Assembly (NCBI GenBank): GCA_024362935.1
Contig: JANCRA010000014.1
Span: forward strand, 4,049,001-4,113,000
Reading direction: 5' to 3'
Source of the DNA: Setophaga petechia
Lineage: Eukaryota; Chordata; Aves; Passeriformes; Parulidae
DNA: 64,000 nucleotides
Made by a program: the position numbers and the translations under genes
The notes under the pieces: generated by a model
The model's input: the letters and a program-made list of their open reading frames with translations, nothing else
What the model was told of the DNA's origin: nothing
The model's database searches: none
Shown: piece by piece, positions 36,931 through 50,532 of the stretch
Layout of the letters: the number at the start of each line of letters is the position of its first letter
Position numbering within the stretch: position 1 is the first letter of the stretch

Positions 36931-37549
36931 GCCATTTTGGTTCATCCTGGGTTCATTTTGGGGCCATTTTGGTTCATCCTGGGCTCATTTTGGGGCCATT
37001 TTGGTTCATCCTGGGTTCATTTTGGGGCCATTTTGGTTCATCTTGGGTTCATTTTGGGGCCATTTTGGTTCATCTTGGGTTCATTTTGGGGCCGTTTTGG
37101 TTCATTTTGGGGCCATTTTGGTTCATCTTGGGCTCATTTTGGGGCCATTTTGGTTCATCTTGGGTTCATTTTGGGGCCATTTTGGTTCATCTTGGGTTCA
37201 TTTTGGGGCCGTTTTGGTTCATTTTGGGGCCATTTTGGTTCATCTTGGGCTCATTTTGGGGCCATTTTGGTTCATCTTGGGCTCATTTTGGGACCATTTG
37301 GGTTCATCTTGGGTTCATTTTGGGGCCATTTTGGTTCATCTTGGGTTCATTTTGGGGCCATTTTGGTTCATCTTGGGCTCATTTTGGGGCCATTTTGGTT
37401 CATCCTGGGTTCATTTTGGGACCATTTTGGTTCATCTTGGGTTCATTTTGGGGCCATTTTGGTTCATCTTGGGCTCATTTTGGGACCATTTTGGTTCATC
37501 TTGGGTGCAGCCCTGGCTGGGCTCTTGTGCTGCCCAAGGTGGATCCATG
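36931..37549 (+). repeat. Orphan fragment of the ERV1-like LTR: 32-bp minisatellite plus short 3' flank
   Basis: About eighteen units of the same 32-bp repeat that sits inside the LTRs at 22688 and 42669 run from about 36931 to 37505. They are followed by the LTR-specific sequence GCCCTGGCTGGGCTCTTGTG up to GGATCCATGG. The LTR 5' part and the AATAAA-bearing 3' end are absent on both sides, and no target duplication was found. Because the unit lacks stop codons, all three plus-strand frames stay open for 200-300 residues. These are repeat artefacts, not genes. Confidence 0.85.
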
Positions 37550-38335
37550 GCATTTAAATCTAATTTTAAAGTTATTCTATTCTCTCAAGTTCTCATTATG
37601 TGTAAAAAATGCACATAAAATGTGGGGCTGTCTTTAGATGTTGTTATGTGTTAGGAGAGGTTGTGTTTGGTTTTTGTTTGGGGATCAATACAGAAAACTT
37701 CACCCCCATGTGCTCCATATTTGTGGCTGATGACTCAAAAATCACAAGAGCTTTAATCCAGCAGTTCAAACATTCACCTGGAACACTTTGGAAAAGCCTG
37801 ATATCTACATTTCCAGGGGAGAAATTCCCCATCCTAATTGAGGTGTCCACAGAGAGAACACAAACAACAAATTGGGGTTGGACCAGCAGAAAGGATAATA
37901 TTTATACAGAAATCTTGAAAGTGCAGTGGCCCAAATGTGTGTTTGAAAGGCTCTACAGCAGACTTGCAGTCCAAAAGAGCTTCATTCAGGATGTGCACTT
38001 CTTGAGTATTCCTCCCTCATCATAAACTTTGATTCTTCATAAAAGATTCATTTCCCCAGGCCCATAAACTGACTACATCTAATTCAGTGTCATTTTACAA
38101 ATACTTCCATTCCTGGCATCAATCAAACGCAGCTGCCTTTCAAACCACAAAACAGCAGCTTGCTGCATTATCATCTTAAACAATATCTGTAAACTGAGCA
38201 GGCTGGGGAAGGGGTGTCTGCAAAACCAGCAGCTCCTTCCTCGTGCCAGGGACGCTCAGACAGCCCAGGAAAGCTGCACTGGTGTCCTGCTGTGTGTGTG
38301 CCAATAGCCAGGGCTTGCTTGGACACTTGATGGGC

Positions 38336-39509
38336 AGAGTCACTCAGAACTCCCAGAGTCACTCAGAACTCCCAGAGTCACTCAGAATTCCCAGAATCAC
38401 TCAGAACTCCCAGAATCACTCAGAATTCCCAGAGTCACTCAGAATTCCCAGAGTCACTCAGAACTCCCAGAGTCCTCAGAATTCCCAGAGTCACTCAGAA
38501 TTCCCAGTCACTCAGAAATCCCATCATCACTCAGAAATCCCAGAATCACTCAGAAATCCCAGAGTTACTCAGAATTCCCAGAATCACTCAAAATTCCCAG
38601 AATCACTCAGAAATCCCAGAGTCACTCAGAACTCCCAGAACCACTCAGAATTCCCAGAATCACTCAGAAATCCCAGAGTCACTCAGAATTCCCAGAGTCA
38701 CTCAAAATTCCCAGAATCACTCAGAAATCCCAGAATCATTTAGAATTCCCAGAATCACTCAGGATTCCCAGAGTCACTCAGAATTCCCAGAGTCACTCAG
38801 GATTCCCAGAATCACATAGAAATCCCAGAGTCACTCAGAAATCCCAGAGTCACTCAGAATTCCCAGAATCACTCAGAATTCCCAGAATCACTCAGAAATC
38901 CCAGAGTCACTCAGAATTCCCAGAATCACTCAGAAATCCCAGAGTCACTCAGAATTCCCAGTCACTCAGAATTCCCAGAATCACTCAGAATTCCCAGAGT
39001 CACTCAGAATCCCAGAATCACTCAGAAATCCCAGAATCATTCAGAATTCCCAGAGTCACTCAGAAATCCCAGAATCACTCAGAATTCCCAGAATCACTCA
39101 GAAATCCCAGAATCACTCAGGATTCCCAGAGTCACTCAGAATTCCCAGAGTCACATAGAAATCCCAGAATCACTCAGAAATCCCAGAGTCACTCAGAAAT
39201 CCCAGAATCACTCAGAAATCCCAGAGTTACTCAGAACTCCCAGAGTCACTGAGAATTCCCAGAATCACTCAGAAATCACAGAATCACTCAGAACTCCCAG
39301 AATCACTCAGAAATCCCAGAATCATTTAGAATTCCCAGAGTCACTCAGAAATCCCAGAGTCACTCAGAATTCCCACAGTCACCCAGAACTCCCAGAATCA
39401 CTCAGAATTCCCAGAGTCACTCAGAAATCCCAGAACCACTCAGAATTCCCACAGTCACCCAGAACTCCCAGAATCTCTCAGAATTCCCAGAATCTCTCAG
39501 AACTCCCAT
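38336..39509 (+). repeat. 19-bp minisatellite, about 60 copies (1.17 kb)
   Basis: The unit is CACTCAGAATTCCCAGARTC-like with a 19-bp period. Variants are AATTCC, AACTCC and AAATCC, and there are occasional 4-5-bp deletions (for example near 38473 and 38508). The plus-strand frame reads as repeated SQNSQSHSE-like residues because three units span 57 bp. This is an artefact, not a gene. Confidence 0.96.
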
Positions 39510-42500
39510 TGCACCTCCCAGAGTTGCTCCTTGCTCACACCCAGTTCCCACTCCCAGGCATTGCTCCAGAGGCTGCAGCTATCACAATGTGTTGGTTATT
39601 TTAAAATATTGGCAAAATCTCCCTTTAGGCACCAAGAAGTAAAATAAAACACATGCATGGTTTTGGAGAGGTTGGAACAGAGGAAAATCTCTTTGGTATT
39701 TTGTTAATAACTTCCTATAACCTGTCTCACTCTTTTTTTCTTTTCTTTCCTTTTCTTTCTTTTTTCTGCCAAGATGCCAAGAGAACATTACTACTGAACT
39801 TTTATTTATTTACATATGCAGCTGCTGGGTTTAAAAGAAGAACTGGAGAGGAGTGGAAATGAAACTTATCTCTAGCCTGCTGAAATGTGAACAAAAGTCT
39901 CAAACCTACAGCCTTAAGAGAAGACTAAATTTGAAGGCCAACAATAAAATATTAACCAGTTTAAGACTGAAAAAAATTAACTTAATGAGAGCTACAGAGC
40001 TCAAGAATTTCACCATGGAGTTTTCCCAGCTGGTTTTCACTCTTTCTGTGGCTCTCCACTGTATATTCAGTACATTAAATATTTTCTGCATGTGTTACAA
40101 AAAGGGAAGGGCTTGTTCTCCTAATTAAATAACTGCCCTGAAAAGTTGTGTTTCCACCTTCTCCACAAGTTCAGCTGTGTCTCAGTACATGATAACAAAT
40201 GCACAATTGTTGCATACCAAGAAGGAGGACAAAGAGTAAAAATTGGGATGAAGAAGGAAGAAATCAAGAGAGTTACCTACATCCACAGAGCCCAACTTTC
40301 AGAAACTGGAACAAAGCAGGAAGCCCTCCTGACAATGTTCTCATCATAACTAATTACATGTTTGATTATCATTTTGTACTTTCAGACAAAAAACCCCAGG
40401 GGAGCAAAACAAATATAAGAAAAAAGGTGTATTATGGTTCCAATCAAGGGCATTTGAATTGCAATTATGTGAATCACTAAAAACTTGAAGGCTTTGCTCA
40501 ATAAAGGAGACATTTAGTGAGAATCACTGAGTTCAGGCTTTGAGCATATCCTATATTTGTACAGGGCAATAATTTTCTACCACAGGGCTTCCTCACATTC
40601 TCTCTTTAGGTGTCTGGCAGGTTTTTCAAACTCTGGATTAGATGGCATCACTGAGCAGTGCCCTGGGAATGTCACTGCACTGCAGCCAGCAGGACTGGAA
40701 GGGTGAGCTGGTGACCTGTCAGCTCTGGAATGAATAACAAACAAACTTCTCCCAGTACACAAAAGAAACTTCAGTAATATTAAGCAGAGATGAAGAACTG
40801 TCAAGAACTGTTTCTATCTACAGAGAGCTAATGCAGTCAGAAGCAGATAAATTGAGTAAGAAATAATGGGACATTCCCAGCTGAATGTTATGACAGAAGA
40901 GAGAAGATGTATGGGCAGGTCAACCTTTAGCAATACTGCTATTTAACCTTTTTTCCCCAGGAGCAGCACAGTTGTTTTGGCAGAATGAATTACTCACTCC
41001 TGGGATGTTTGGAACATGACTCATCCACAGTCCTGTCCCAGCCACACTGCAGCCACTGTCACACTGTGAGGGCTCTCAGGTGTTCTCTGCTCCAGGCCAG
41101 GCATTGATCAATGGTGTGTCAGGAAGGGAATTTGCATTAGCTGGAGTTATGTGACATGGATCTTACTTTGGTGTGTTGTTTTTTGTCTGCAGTGTTGTGG
41201 ATGTTTCCTTCTTTAGGGTAAAACTGTGTGGTGAAAACATGGAAAATTGTTAGTCCCACCAAGATTCCCAAATTGTGCCTTTTGTCTCTACAAACCAGGT
41301 TATAACATTTTGTCGTGGATATTCATACTGAAATTTACCTCTATCTGTGCAGATACAAGAAATTGTGAAAAATGTAATTTATTCTTTCAGAACACCAGAT
41401 CACCTTCACAGATTTTGTGTTGCACAAAACTCATTATCCCCAAACAAGATAACATTTCTGACTCTGTGCATCTTCCCACACACAAAGGAAACAAAGATTA
41501 AAAAAAATGCATGGAGGCTTTTGTCTTATAGACTGCAGACAGCATGAAACAAGCATTTGCATGAGGAGTAAAATCAATGAAGTCTCATTTCCTATCTGAT
41601 ACTGTCCAAAAGTTCATCCCCTGAATGGATAAGATGATGACAAAAACAGAGCTACAACAGCTCCCCCAGTTCCACCCATCACTGCTCCCCCTTCAGCAAA
41701 CAATCCTTCCCTGCCCAGGCAAGGGAATCCTTCACTCTGGCTCATTTTCAGTCTCCAGATGGACTGGGAATTACAAGTTTAGTAAAAGAGGATTTAGGAC
41801 AATGGAGATGCAGCTGAAAAAAGCCAAAATTTTCCTCCAGATATACAGGTTCCAGGTTTAATGAAATCACCAAAGATTTTTTTTCTTAACCAGGATTCTC
41901 TCTTAGTAAAAATGTCACACTCTCATATGTGTTTCCCTTTTGACCAGCCAAGTTTATTAAGAAAAGTCATGAATTACTTCTTGGATCATGACCATAAGCT
42001 ATAAAATGTCCCACTGTTCTAATATTCTAAGAGCCAATTCATAACATAATCTTATATGTCAGATCCCATAATTCATAAAGCAATATAACACATTCTCTGG
42101 AAGTAAATGGTTTAATGTAAATGATGATATGCACTGAGCATCTCACAGCAGGCAAACATGACAGAGCAGTGATTTATGAGTGCAGGAACATCTCTTCAAC
42201 GTACAAAGAGCAAGATTCAGCCCCAGGCATGACAACCACAAAGGGCCCACGTTCTCTCTGGAGTTTGACTAGCACTAGAAATCAACCAGGAAAATCACAG
42301 CAAATGGAGACTGGATGAGACATTCAAACATCGTGAAAATCAACCCTGCTGAAACAAGGCAACAGCATTCACAACAAAGATACACAAGTTTCTTTGCTGA
42401 GAGTTCAGATGGAGAAATTTCCACAATGCCTGTGTAACTCACCACCACAGGTGCTTTTGGCCAGCTCTGCAGGAAGGCAGCCCAAATCCCAAGAGGAGTT

Positions 42501-42668
42501 TGGTCAATGCCAGCTGAGCTCCAGGCTGCTGCTGCCCCAGGGGAGCGGGGGGTGCTGAGCTCTCCCCTCTGCTTTTATCAAAGCAGCAGAGGAAAAAAGC
42601 CCAAAACTCAATATCCCTGCCCAAAGTGCCCTGCTCAGGCACTGAGCCCTTTGGTCTGAACTGCCTGA

Positions 42669-43435
42669 TGATGCCTCAGGTTTTGCTTTTCTATTTTTCC
42701 CATTCTGAGCTGCTTTAGTGTGTGGGTCTGGGTTCACATCAGGGATGCTGAGCTCTGTGCACAGAGCAGGGACACAAAACAATTCCTGCTCCAGCTGGGC
42801 ACCAAGGACAAATGATCCAAATCTCAGCCCAAGAGCACAAACCCCGTGGGCTGCAGAGAGAAAAACAAGCAGGGTGGGACTGCCTGGGCTAAAGCTGGGA
42901 TGGGACAATGAACTGCAAGATGCAAATGGAGCAGAACTGATCCCAGGGACAGACCCCGGGAGCGCTCGTGCATTTTGGGGCCATTTGGGTTCATCTTGGG
43001 TTCATTTTGGGACCATTTTGGTTCATCTTGGGCTCATTTTGGGACCATTTTGGTTCATCTTGGGCTCATTTTGGGGCCATTTTGGTTCATCTTGGGTTCA
43101 TTTTGGGACCATTTTGGTTCATCTTGGGCTCATTTTGGGACCATTTTGGTTCATCTTGGGACCATTTTGGTTCATCTTGGGTTCATTTTGGGACCATTTT
43201 GGTTCCTCTTGGGTTCATTTTGGGACCATTTTGGTTCATCTTGGGCTCATTTTGGGGCCATTTTGGTTCATGTTGGGTTCATTTTGGGACCATTTTGGTT
43301 CATCTTGGGTGCAGCCCTGGCTGGGCTCTTGTGCTGCCCAAGGTGGATCCATGCAGGAGATCCTTTTAATAAATCCCTGCTTTACTCTGTAGCTCTGTCC
43401 AGCCTCTGCTCCAGGTCAGCCCTCACCAGGCATCA
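42669..43435 (+). mobile_element. Solo LTR, ERV1-like, 767 bp, with expanded internal 32-bp minisatellite
   Basis: The termini are TGATGCCT and AGGCATCA, with the 4-bp duplication CTGA at 42665-42668 and 43436-43439. The non-repetitive parts match the 581-bp LTR at 22688 closely. The extra length is almost entirely the central array (about 42970-43312), about eleven units of 32 bp including shortened ones. AATAAA lies near 43370. No retroviral coding sequence flanks it. Confidence 0.88.
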
Positions 43436-46400
43436 CTGACAGCTGAGGGTTTTTGTCAGAGATGCTCACATGATGCACCGTGCTGTTTTCTCAGGTCCCA
43501 TGTAAAATTGGAATTGCCTGCAATCATTCAAATTTGATTTCAGGCATATGCAAGCTGTTAAAATGCAGATGCAAACTTTATAGTCAAGGGTAAGCAGAGA
43601 GCTTACTAAAAATATATATTCTGCACTTATTTCTGTTTTATAATCCAAATGTTTTCTTTTAGCTTTTCTTTGCCTTTTCCTTTAATAGTTTACCATTTTT
43701 TACCCTTTCCTCTTTTTCTAGGGGTAGAGTTCTGGCCAGTCAATGCAAATTGTTAATAGACAGCAATTTTTAAAGTCATACAAATAAATATAACCTGATG
43801 CAATTTTCACATCCAGAAATACCCATGAGAAATTACCTCTTGAATGTGGTAGAAAGCTTTCCCTAAACTTCATGACAAAAACCAGGAAAAATTAGATTAA
43901 TCATTTAAGTTTCTCCCCCAAAATAGAAGCTAATATCCAGTTTCTCCCAGACTCTAAGCAGGGTAGCATTCTTAATCAAGATAAATGTAGAAAAGAAAAT
44001 AGAGCTTGCAGAGACTTCACTTAGGTTAGCAAAAAAAGATTGACAATTATTTGCATTCTGAACTTCTGGGAGGGAACTGACCATCTTTCACTTCAAAGCC
44101 ACTTTCACCTTGTCTCCATCCAGGCCAGTCGAGCAGAATTGGAATTCTGAGCATTTACAGGAATGGAACAGAGCCAAGAGCAGATCCTTCTCTCAGCCCT
44201 TACTAAACAAAACTCTGCTGGTCCCTGGGAACCCAGCTCACACCCATCAAGCCAGGAAAGACTCTGAATTTGGGGAGCAAACTGCAATTCCCAGTTCTCA
44301 AACAGCCCAGGTGTATCTTATCCCACAACCCCTTCACAGCAGCAGAGTCCTTTGGAAAAAAAACCTGGGGCACTGGTAGGGAGGGAGCAGCAGAGTGTTT
44401 TAAATCAGGAGTATATTAAAATCTAACAATGCTTGATAATGAAAATGAGAAAAATATTTTTTCTTTCATTACAACAACAAATTATTCCAAATTGGGAAAA
44501 AAACTCAAAATAAAACAGAGTGATGTATGGACACTAATGGCCTATTTTTAAAAAATTCCATTCAGTGAGAACTGGGTAATAAGAAGCCCAGGCTGCACCC
44601 TGTGTGTATATTCTGCATTAAGACTTGTTCCAGAGCAACAACAGAAAGGAGATATTTTTCTAAGCAGAGAACATTTTCACAGATTTCAATAATCTTTTGA
44701 TCAGGGCCGCACTCACAGATGGAAGATCTCATTCCATAAATTACCTATTTTTAAAGGAATTGACTGACTTCTTACAAATATAAGAAAGGCAGCAATTAAA
44801 CTCCCCTGTCTCAGTGGGCTTTAATCAAAACCACGTCATTACTTCACAGAAATCATTTTGCACTGTTCTTCTATGTCCAAGGAAGGTACCCTGGCATCCT
44901 TCCTGATTAAAAAGCAATATTACATTTTAAAAAGATCTATCAGTGCAAGGTCAATCTTCCCCATTTGGAAACACTTTTTGAGACAGTTAGCCAGAATTTC
45001 TGTTGATCTAATTCAGCCCAACACTACTAAAGCAAAGATTTATTTTAGATGAGGCTGTGGAATACAGGATTGACCTTGAAGGTCTGTATTAGGTATACAC
45101 AGTATTAAATTGCCTCTATTCCCTTTTTATCTCCCTAATTTCTCACTTCAATATATGTGAAATGAAAGAGAAAACAAAAGGATGATCTGTGCTGCCTTTT
45201 TTTTTTTTCTTTTCTGGTGCCTGTTCTACACTGGATCCTTTCCCTTCTTGCTACCAGCAATTTACACAAGTATCCAGTTTTTCACATGGATGTAGGATTA
45301 TGAATACACAGCACCACAGACTTCAGCAATTACTGCACCTGGGAAGTTCTCACTGTTACTCTTTGCCTGCTAACTAATGGGAACTGGTGTGCTTTAATCT
45401 CAAATTACAAATGGAAATAGAAGTGAAACACCAGCCCTGTTCCCCTGAGTCTGCCACTGGAGCTCTCAGCACCTCCATCAATCCAAAATTAACCAGATGA
45501 GCTGAGGGTGCTTCAATGCTACAAAAGCAGTGCTAATGAAAGGAGAATCAGATGTCCTAATGAGGAGCAAATCATCTCACAAGGCTTCTCTCTTCCTCTG
45601 CAGGAACAGAGCCACACTTAATTCTGATGTATTATTTCATCTTTGTATTGATTTCATCACCAAGTCCCAGCCATTTGATCTATTAAACATCTGAGGGTTT
45701 TTAGCTGAGGGATAAGTATTTCCATCATAATACAGGATCTTTTTAGGTGAGTTTTGTTTTTCTTCACCCCCTTCTGCAGCTGAACTCCTGGATAAATTAT
45801 TTGGTTGGGCTTGTAGTGTCTGCCCTGGTGAACTTATTTAAATTCACCCTGCCTGAGCAATATTTCATAATGGACTTCACTGCTGGACCCAATAAATAAA
45901 CTGGGCAACTACTCTCTGTTCTTAATTCAGAGAATTGCATTAGGTCCATTGCACTTTTCTGGATAAATCATATCACAGATGCAGTAATTCCTATTAAAAC
46001 TACAAACAGAAGTGGAAGATTTGATTTTAAGGTCTCAAAGTAAGCATGGAACAAATCCTTAGTGAGCATCAGATGTCTTGGGGAGATATCCTTGAAAAGG
46101 ATTCATTCTTCCCCCCTGCATCCTCCTGAACCCAGTTCAACAGCTCCCCACTGCAGAGAGCCCACAGGAGGAAGGACAAACACCTTCAGTTATTCTGGAA
46201 ACCTGCACTTCCAGCTGGCCAGCTTTAAATCAAGTCCACACAGCTCATTCCCTAAGAGCAATGACAGAAAATGGAATTGTTTTCTGCCTTTGCCCCCTTC
46301 TTGAGATTAAAGTATCTGCACCTAGAAATCTTTGCAGCCCTTCTTCAAATGATCTTTTTGGTTAAATTATATTTTAAAGCCACTGATAGCTGAATTTAAT

Positions 46401-48384
46401 AAATGATTCAGATGCTGCAAGAGTGTGCTCTGTGATTTTCAAACAGGGTTTTGAAACTATCTTGTATAAATCACAGGTTTCAGAACTGTCCATATTTGTA
46501 ACAAGAATACAATTTGGGGTGTGTGATATATATTTTCAGCAGGGATCCTGATATTCTTTCCTGAATTAAGTCATTGATTAAATCACTTAGTTCAGCAAGT
46601 GTGATGACTTTCACTCAGTTACAACCATCTCAGGCTCTGATATCCAGTCTTTTTTATAGTCACTAAAGAGGGACTGGCAATTTTGGATGCAGTTCATCCC
46701 ATCCTAACATAAAAATTTAGGAAAGGTGAGATAAAGCACCTTTGGGAGTGATTCATTCTGGGTGAAATCTGACTCTGAGAGGGCACTTAAAAGATGTGAT
46801 GCACTCCCATTAATTCTGCCACTACTACAGGTGTGGAAAGCAGGGTTAGAATAAAATGTTTCTCCTGTGCTTTTGTTCTGGCACCTCCAGAACCCTTTCT
46901 CTCCCATCTCACAGCTGCTTGGGGCTGAAGGGATCTTTGTTCTGCACAACTTTTCAGCCTCACCCCCTGAAAAGTGGAGCCCTGCAAGGATTAAAAGCAG
47001 CCCAAGACATCCCTGGTTTTATTCCCTTAGAATGGATGCATCTTGTTGGGAAGGGACCTTAAGCAACAAATCAAGTTATTTTAACTCAGTGTGTAATTGA
47101 TTTAGTACTGAAAGGGCTGCATTATGTCCCTGCAAAGAAAATATGAGCATGGAAAAGCTTCTGTGTGTCATAAACCATCTAAATATTGACTATGAGACTC
47201 CTTAATGTAAAATTAATAATTAAGCACAGAACAGGTCATGATATATCACTGCCAGCAATTGGGTACTTAGAGATCATAAAGATTTGTGGAGCTGTGTGCA
47301 GATTTGGGGTCATTAAGTCACAGCCTTGCTCAAGTACATTTCTACTTTATAAATGCACATATTCCTTCTTGGGCAAAAGGAAAACAAGCATCAGTCAGTG
47401 GCAAATCATCCTGAGAAAGGAGACACAGAGAGACATTTCCAATTTTCAATTTTCTAGCTTTCCACTGGGTGTTTTCCCACAACCCTCATCCTGAACACAC
47501 TTAAAATTCAAGTTTTCAGCTCAGGGCTTCAGTGAAATCTCATCTCTTGGGGAGGAGGTGGCTCTGGCCCCTGTGAGGGTCCACTCCAGCCATCCCCTTT
47601 CCCTCTTTTTTGGAGGAAATTGGAAGGGAAAAGGAGCAGGCACAGGTGCTCCTGCCTTGGGTTCCCTGCTGACATTTGCCCTCACAATTTCCAGTGTTGA
47701 AAATGTCAATACCAAAATACCACAAAGTTCAAAGGCAATGTGTAAACACCGTTTGTCAAACACAGTCACAGAGTTTCCCTTCAACCTCAGCTCTTCTGTA
47801 ATTTTGTGTGGAGCCCTGAGCCAACGTATGCAAGAATGAAAATTCCAAATGATATCAACCTTCAGAGTACAAATCCCTGAGAGCTTGAGTGGATTTTTCC
47901 ATGCAAAACTTCAGTTAAATAATCAAGTAAGAAATATTTGCCTTCAAACCCCTGTGATTTATTTGTTTGTTTTCCCAGTAGCTGATATGAAATCCTGCTT
48001 TCCAGGGATCTGAGCTGTAAATCTCCCCAGCAACCAACAAGGTCAGGAATTGAGTCAGAGTTTTTGTCTCTGAGGTGTCTGCTCACATCCATCCCTGCCC
48101 CTGCCACACACTTCTTAATTAGATCATCAATAAATTATGGTATTTAGATAAACAAAGGGTTGAGGATCACAGAATTCCCACCACATAAATTCCACCAAAT
48201 AAATCACAGGGGTTTGAAGTCAAATATTCCTTGACTTTTGGCAAGAGCAGCAACTTCCAAGCCCCATCTCAAACTTAATAATGACTGAAGAAAAAAAAAA
48301 AGAAAAATCCAAGCAAACAAACTTATCAAATTTGAAATTTTTGCCTTATAATTTTGGTAAAGATATATATTAAAACATAATTAT

Positions 48385-49100
48385 TATATTTATTATAATA
48401 TAATTATAATAAATATATATCATATAGTTTCTATAATATAAACAATTATTATATATAGAAAACAATTATTATATATATTTATTATAATATAATTATAATA
48501 AATATATATCATACAGTTTCTATAATATAAATAATTATTATATATAGAAAACAATTATTATATATATTTATTATAATATAATTATAATAAATATATATCA
48601 TATAGTTTCTATAATATAAACAATTATTATATATAGAAAACAATTATTATATATATTTATTATAATATAATTACCATAAATATATATCATATAGTTTCTA
48701 CAATATAAATAATTATTATATATAGAAAACAATTATTATATATATTTATTATAATATAATTACCATAAATATATATCATATAGTTTCTATAATATAAATA
48801 ATTATTATATATAGAAAAAAAATATTATATATATTTATTATAATATAATTATAATAAATATATATCACATAGTTTCTACAATATAAATAATTATTATATA
48901 TAGAAAACAATTATTATATATATTTATTATAATATAATTATAATAAATATATATCATATAGTTTCTATAATATAAACAATTATTATATATAGAAAAAAAT
49001 TATTATATATATTTATTATAATATAGTTATAATAAATATATATCATATCGTTTATATAATATAAATAATTATTATATATAGAAAACAATTATTATGTATC
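48385..49100. repeat. 89-bp AT-only-rich tandem array, eight copies
   Basis: The marker TCATATAGTTTCTATAATAT (or near variants) recurs at exactly 89-bp spacing: C at 48421, 48510, 48599, 48688, 48777, 48866, 48955 and 49044. Each unit contains two ACAATTATTATATATA-type blocks that can pair with other parts of the unit. Variation between units is limited to a few substitutions. Confidence 0.96.
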
Positions 49101-50099
49101 TTAGAATTTTTTTATGTCTGTTTATCTACAGTAAAACCCCTCTGACAGCTCCAAATGAGCCACAATGATCTGTGCCTATGGATTATGTGTCAGACTGGGG
49201 AAATTGTACCTTAAATCACAGATCCATGGCAGATCTGGACAGCCTAAGAGGAAAGAGGCATTCCAGGGGCAGGGAGCAATGTCAAGTGAAGTTATTCTGT
49301 ATTTTTAGAGCATTACCAGGAAGATCCATTAAATAACTGCAAACTCTTTTGTTCTGAGAGCTCACTTTGCTTTCCAGCCCAACGTGCTGCTTTAAAGAGA
49401 GCAGAGTTTGTGATTTCATCCCTTCCACCCCACCTGAGAAGTGACCCAGGGACAGAAATCCCAGCAGATTTCTGCCTGGATTCTCTCACATTTGGTTTTT
49501 TGTGCCTCAACAGCCAGATCTGACAATGACCTCTTTGCACTGAATCTCTGTTGGCACAGAACTACAAATTAAACCGAATGGGTAATTTGCCAAAGCAAAT
49601 AAAAAAGGCACATTTTTACAGGTTCCCCACTCACACGGAATACCAGCATAGCTTAAAAATGGAAAGAAAAAAACCATGGAAATGTTTATCCATGCAAGCA
49701 TTGACTTCTAGAACTACAATTCTGATGGCAAGTGGGTTATGTTGTTAAAAGCACAGAAATACAGGTGTCAATAAAATTGTGAAAATAATTGAGGTAGGAG
49801 CAGGATGTTCATAAAGAAATTAATCTCTAAAGATATCAGGCATGTGATTTTTTCTGTATATATTCTCTAATTTTTTCAGATTTCCATGGTTAGTAACTTT
49901 TTATATGTATTAAAATATACATATAAACCCCAAAGAGAATAAATGTAATAATGCTTATTAAGACTTTACAGAGAAGCATTTATCTCTCTCTCTATCTAAT
50001 ACCAGGGATATCTTTTGCCCTTGAAGTGATCATGGATTAGAACTAAGTTTGACTTGAAACTTTTAGACACATTCAGATAAAAAAATCTATGAAAAATCT

Positions 50100-50180
50100 C
50101 TAATGTTCCATATATATTTTATTATATTAAAATAAAATCGTTTTATTTTATTATAAAAATAATTTATTTATTTTTTAACA
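50100..50180. repeat. AT-rich low-complexity tract
   Basis: TTATTATATTAAAATAAAAT followed by TTTTATTTTATTATAAAAAT forms an imperfect palindrome of A and T runs. Confidence 0.6.
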
Positions 50181-50317
50181 AATAAACCACTTGTGCCTTC
50201 TAAGCCTGCCATTCCTTCAGTTCCCTCAGTACTGTGAAACACTGTGATCTCCTGACCAGTATTTTATTTATTTATATAATGACAAATATGTGACAAATAT
50301 ATATATAAAAATATATA

Positions 50318-50355
50318 TTTGATGCATGCAGCAAAACATGAACAATATGGATATT
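50318..50355. repeat. Left copy of a 38-bp perfect inverted repeat
   Basis: It contains GATGCATGCAGCAAAACATG and AACAATATGGATAT. The exact reverse complement is at 52123-52160. The centre GCATGC is itself palindromic. The TA microsatellite starts 20 bp downstream. Confidence 0.9.
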
Positions 50356-50374
50356 TACATAGATATATACAAAT

Positions 50375-50486
50375 AAATATAAATATAAATATATATATAT
50401 ATAAATATATATATAAATATATATATATATAAATATATATATAAATATATATATATAAATATATATATAAATATATATATATATAA

Positions 50487-50528
<42 letters not shown>
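50375..50528. repeat. TATAAATATATATA microsatellite
   Basis: TATAAATATATATATAAATA units (10-18 bp) run for about 150 bp and end in a pure TA run (50500-50526). The Tyr/Ile-rich frames on the minus strand are artefacts. Confidence 0.95.

Positions 50529-50532
<4 letters not shown>

Noticed and set aside
36735..37637. ORF of 300 codons (repeating FGSSWVHFGAILVHLG-type residues)
   Set aside because: This is translation of the 32-bp LTR minisatellite. All three plus frames are open and the same peptide appears in each, shifted.
38243..38743. ORF of 166 codons with SQSHSE-type repeats
   Set aside because: It is generated by the 19-bp array.
38336..39509. CRISPR array
   Set aside because: Repeats are 19 bp, head to tail, with no spacers and variable units, in a vertebrate genome. 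This is a minisatellite.
45050..45110. CR1 fragment around GACCTTGAAGGTCTGTATTA
   Set aside because: Only about 20 bases resemble the CR1 3' end and the flanks do not continue the match.
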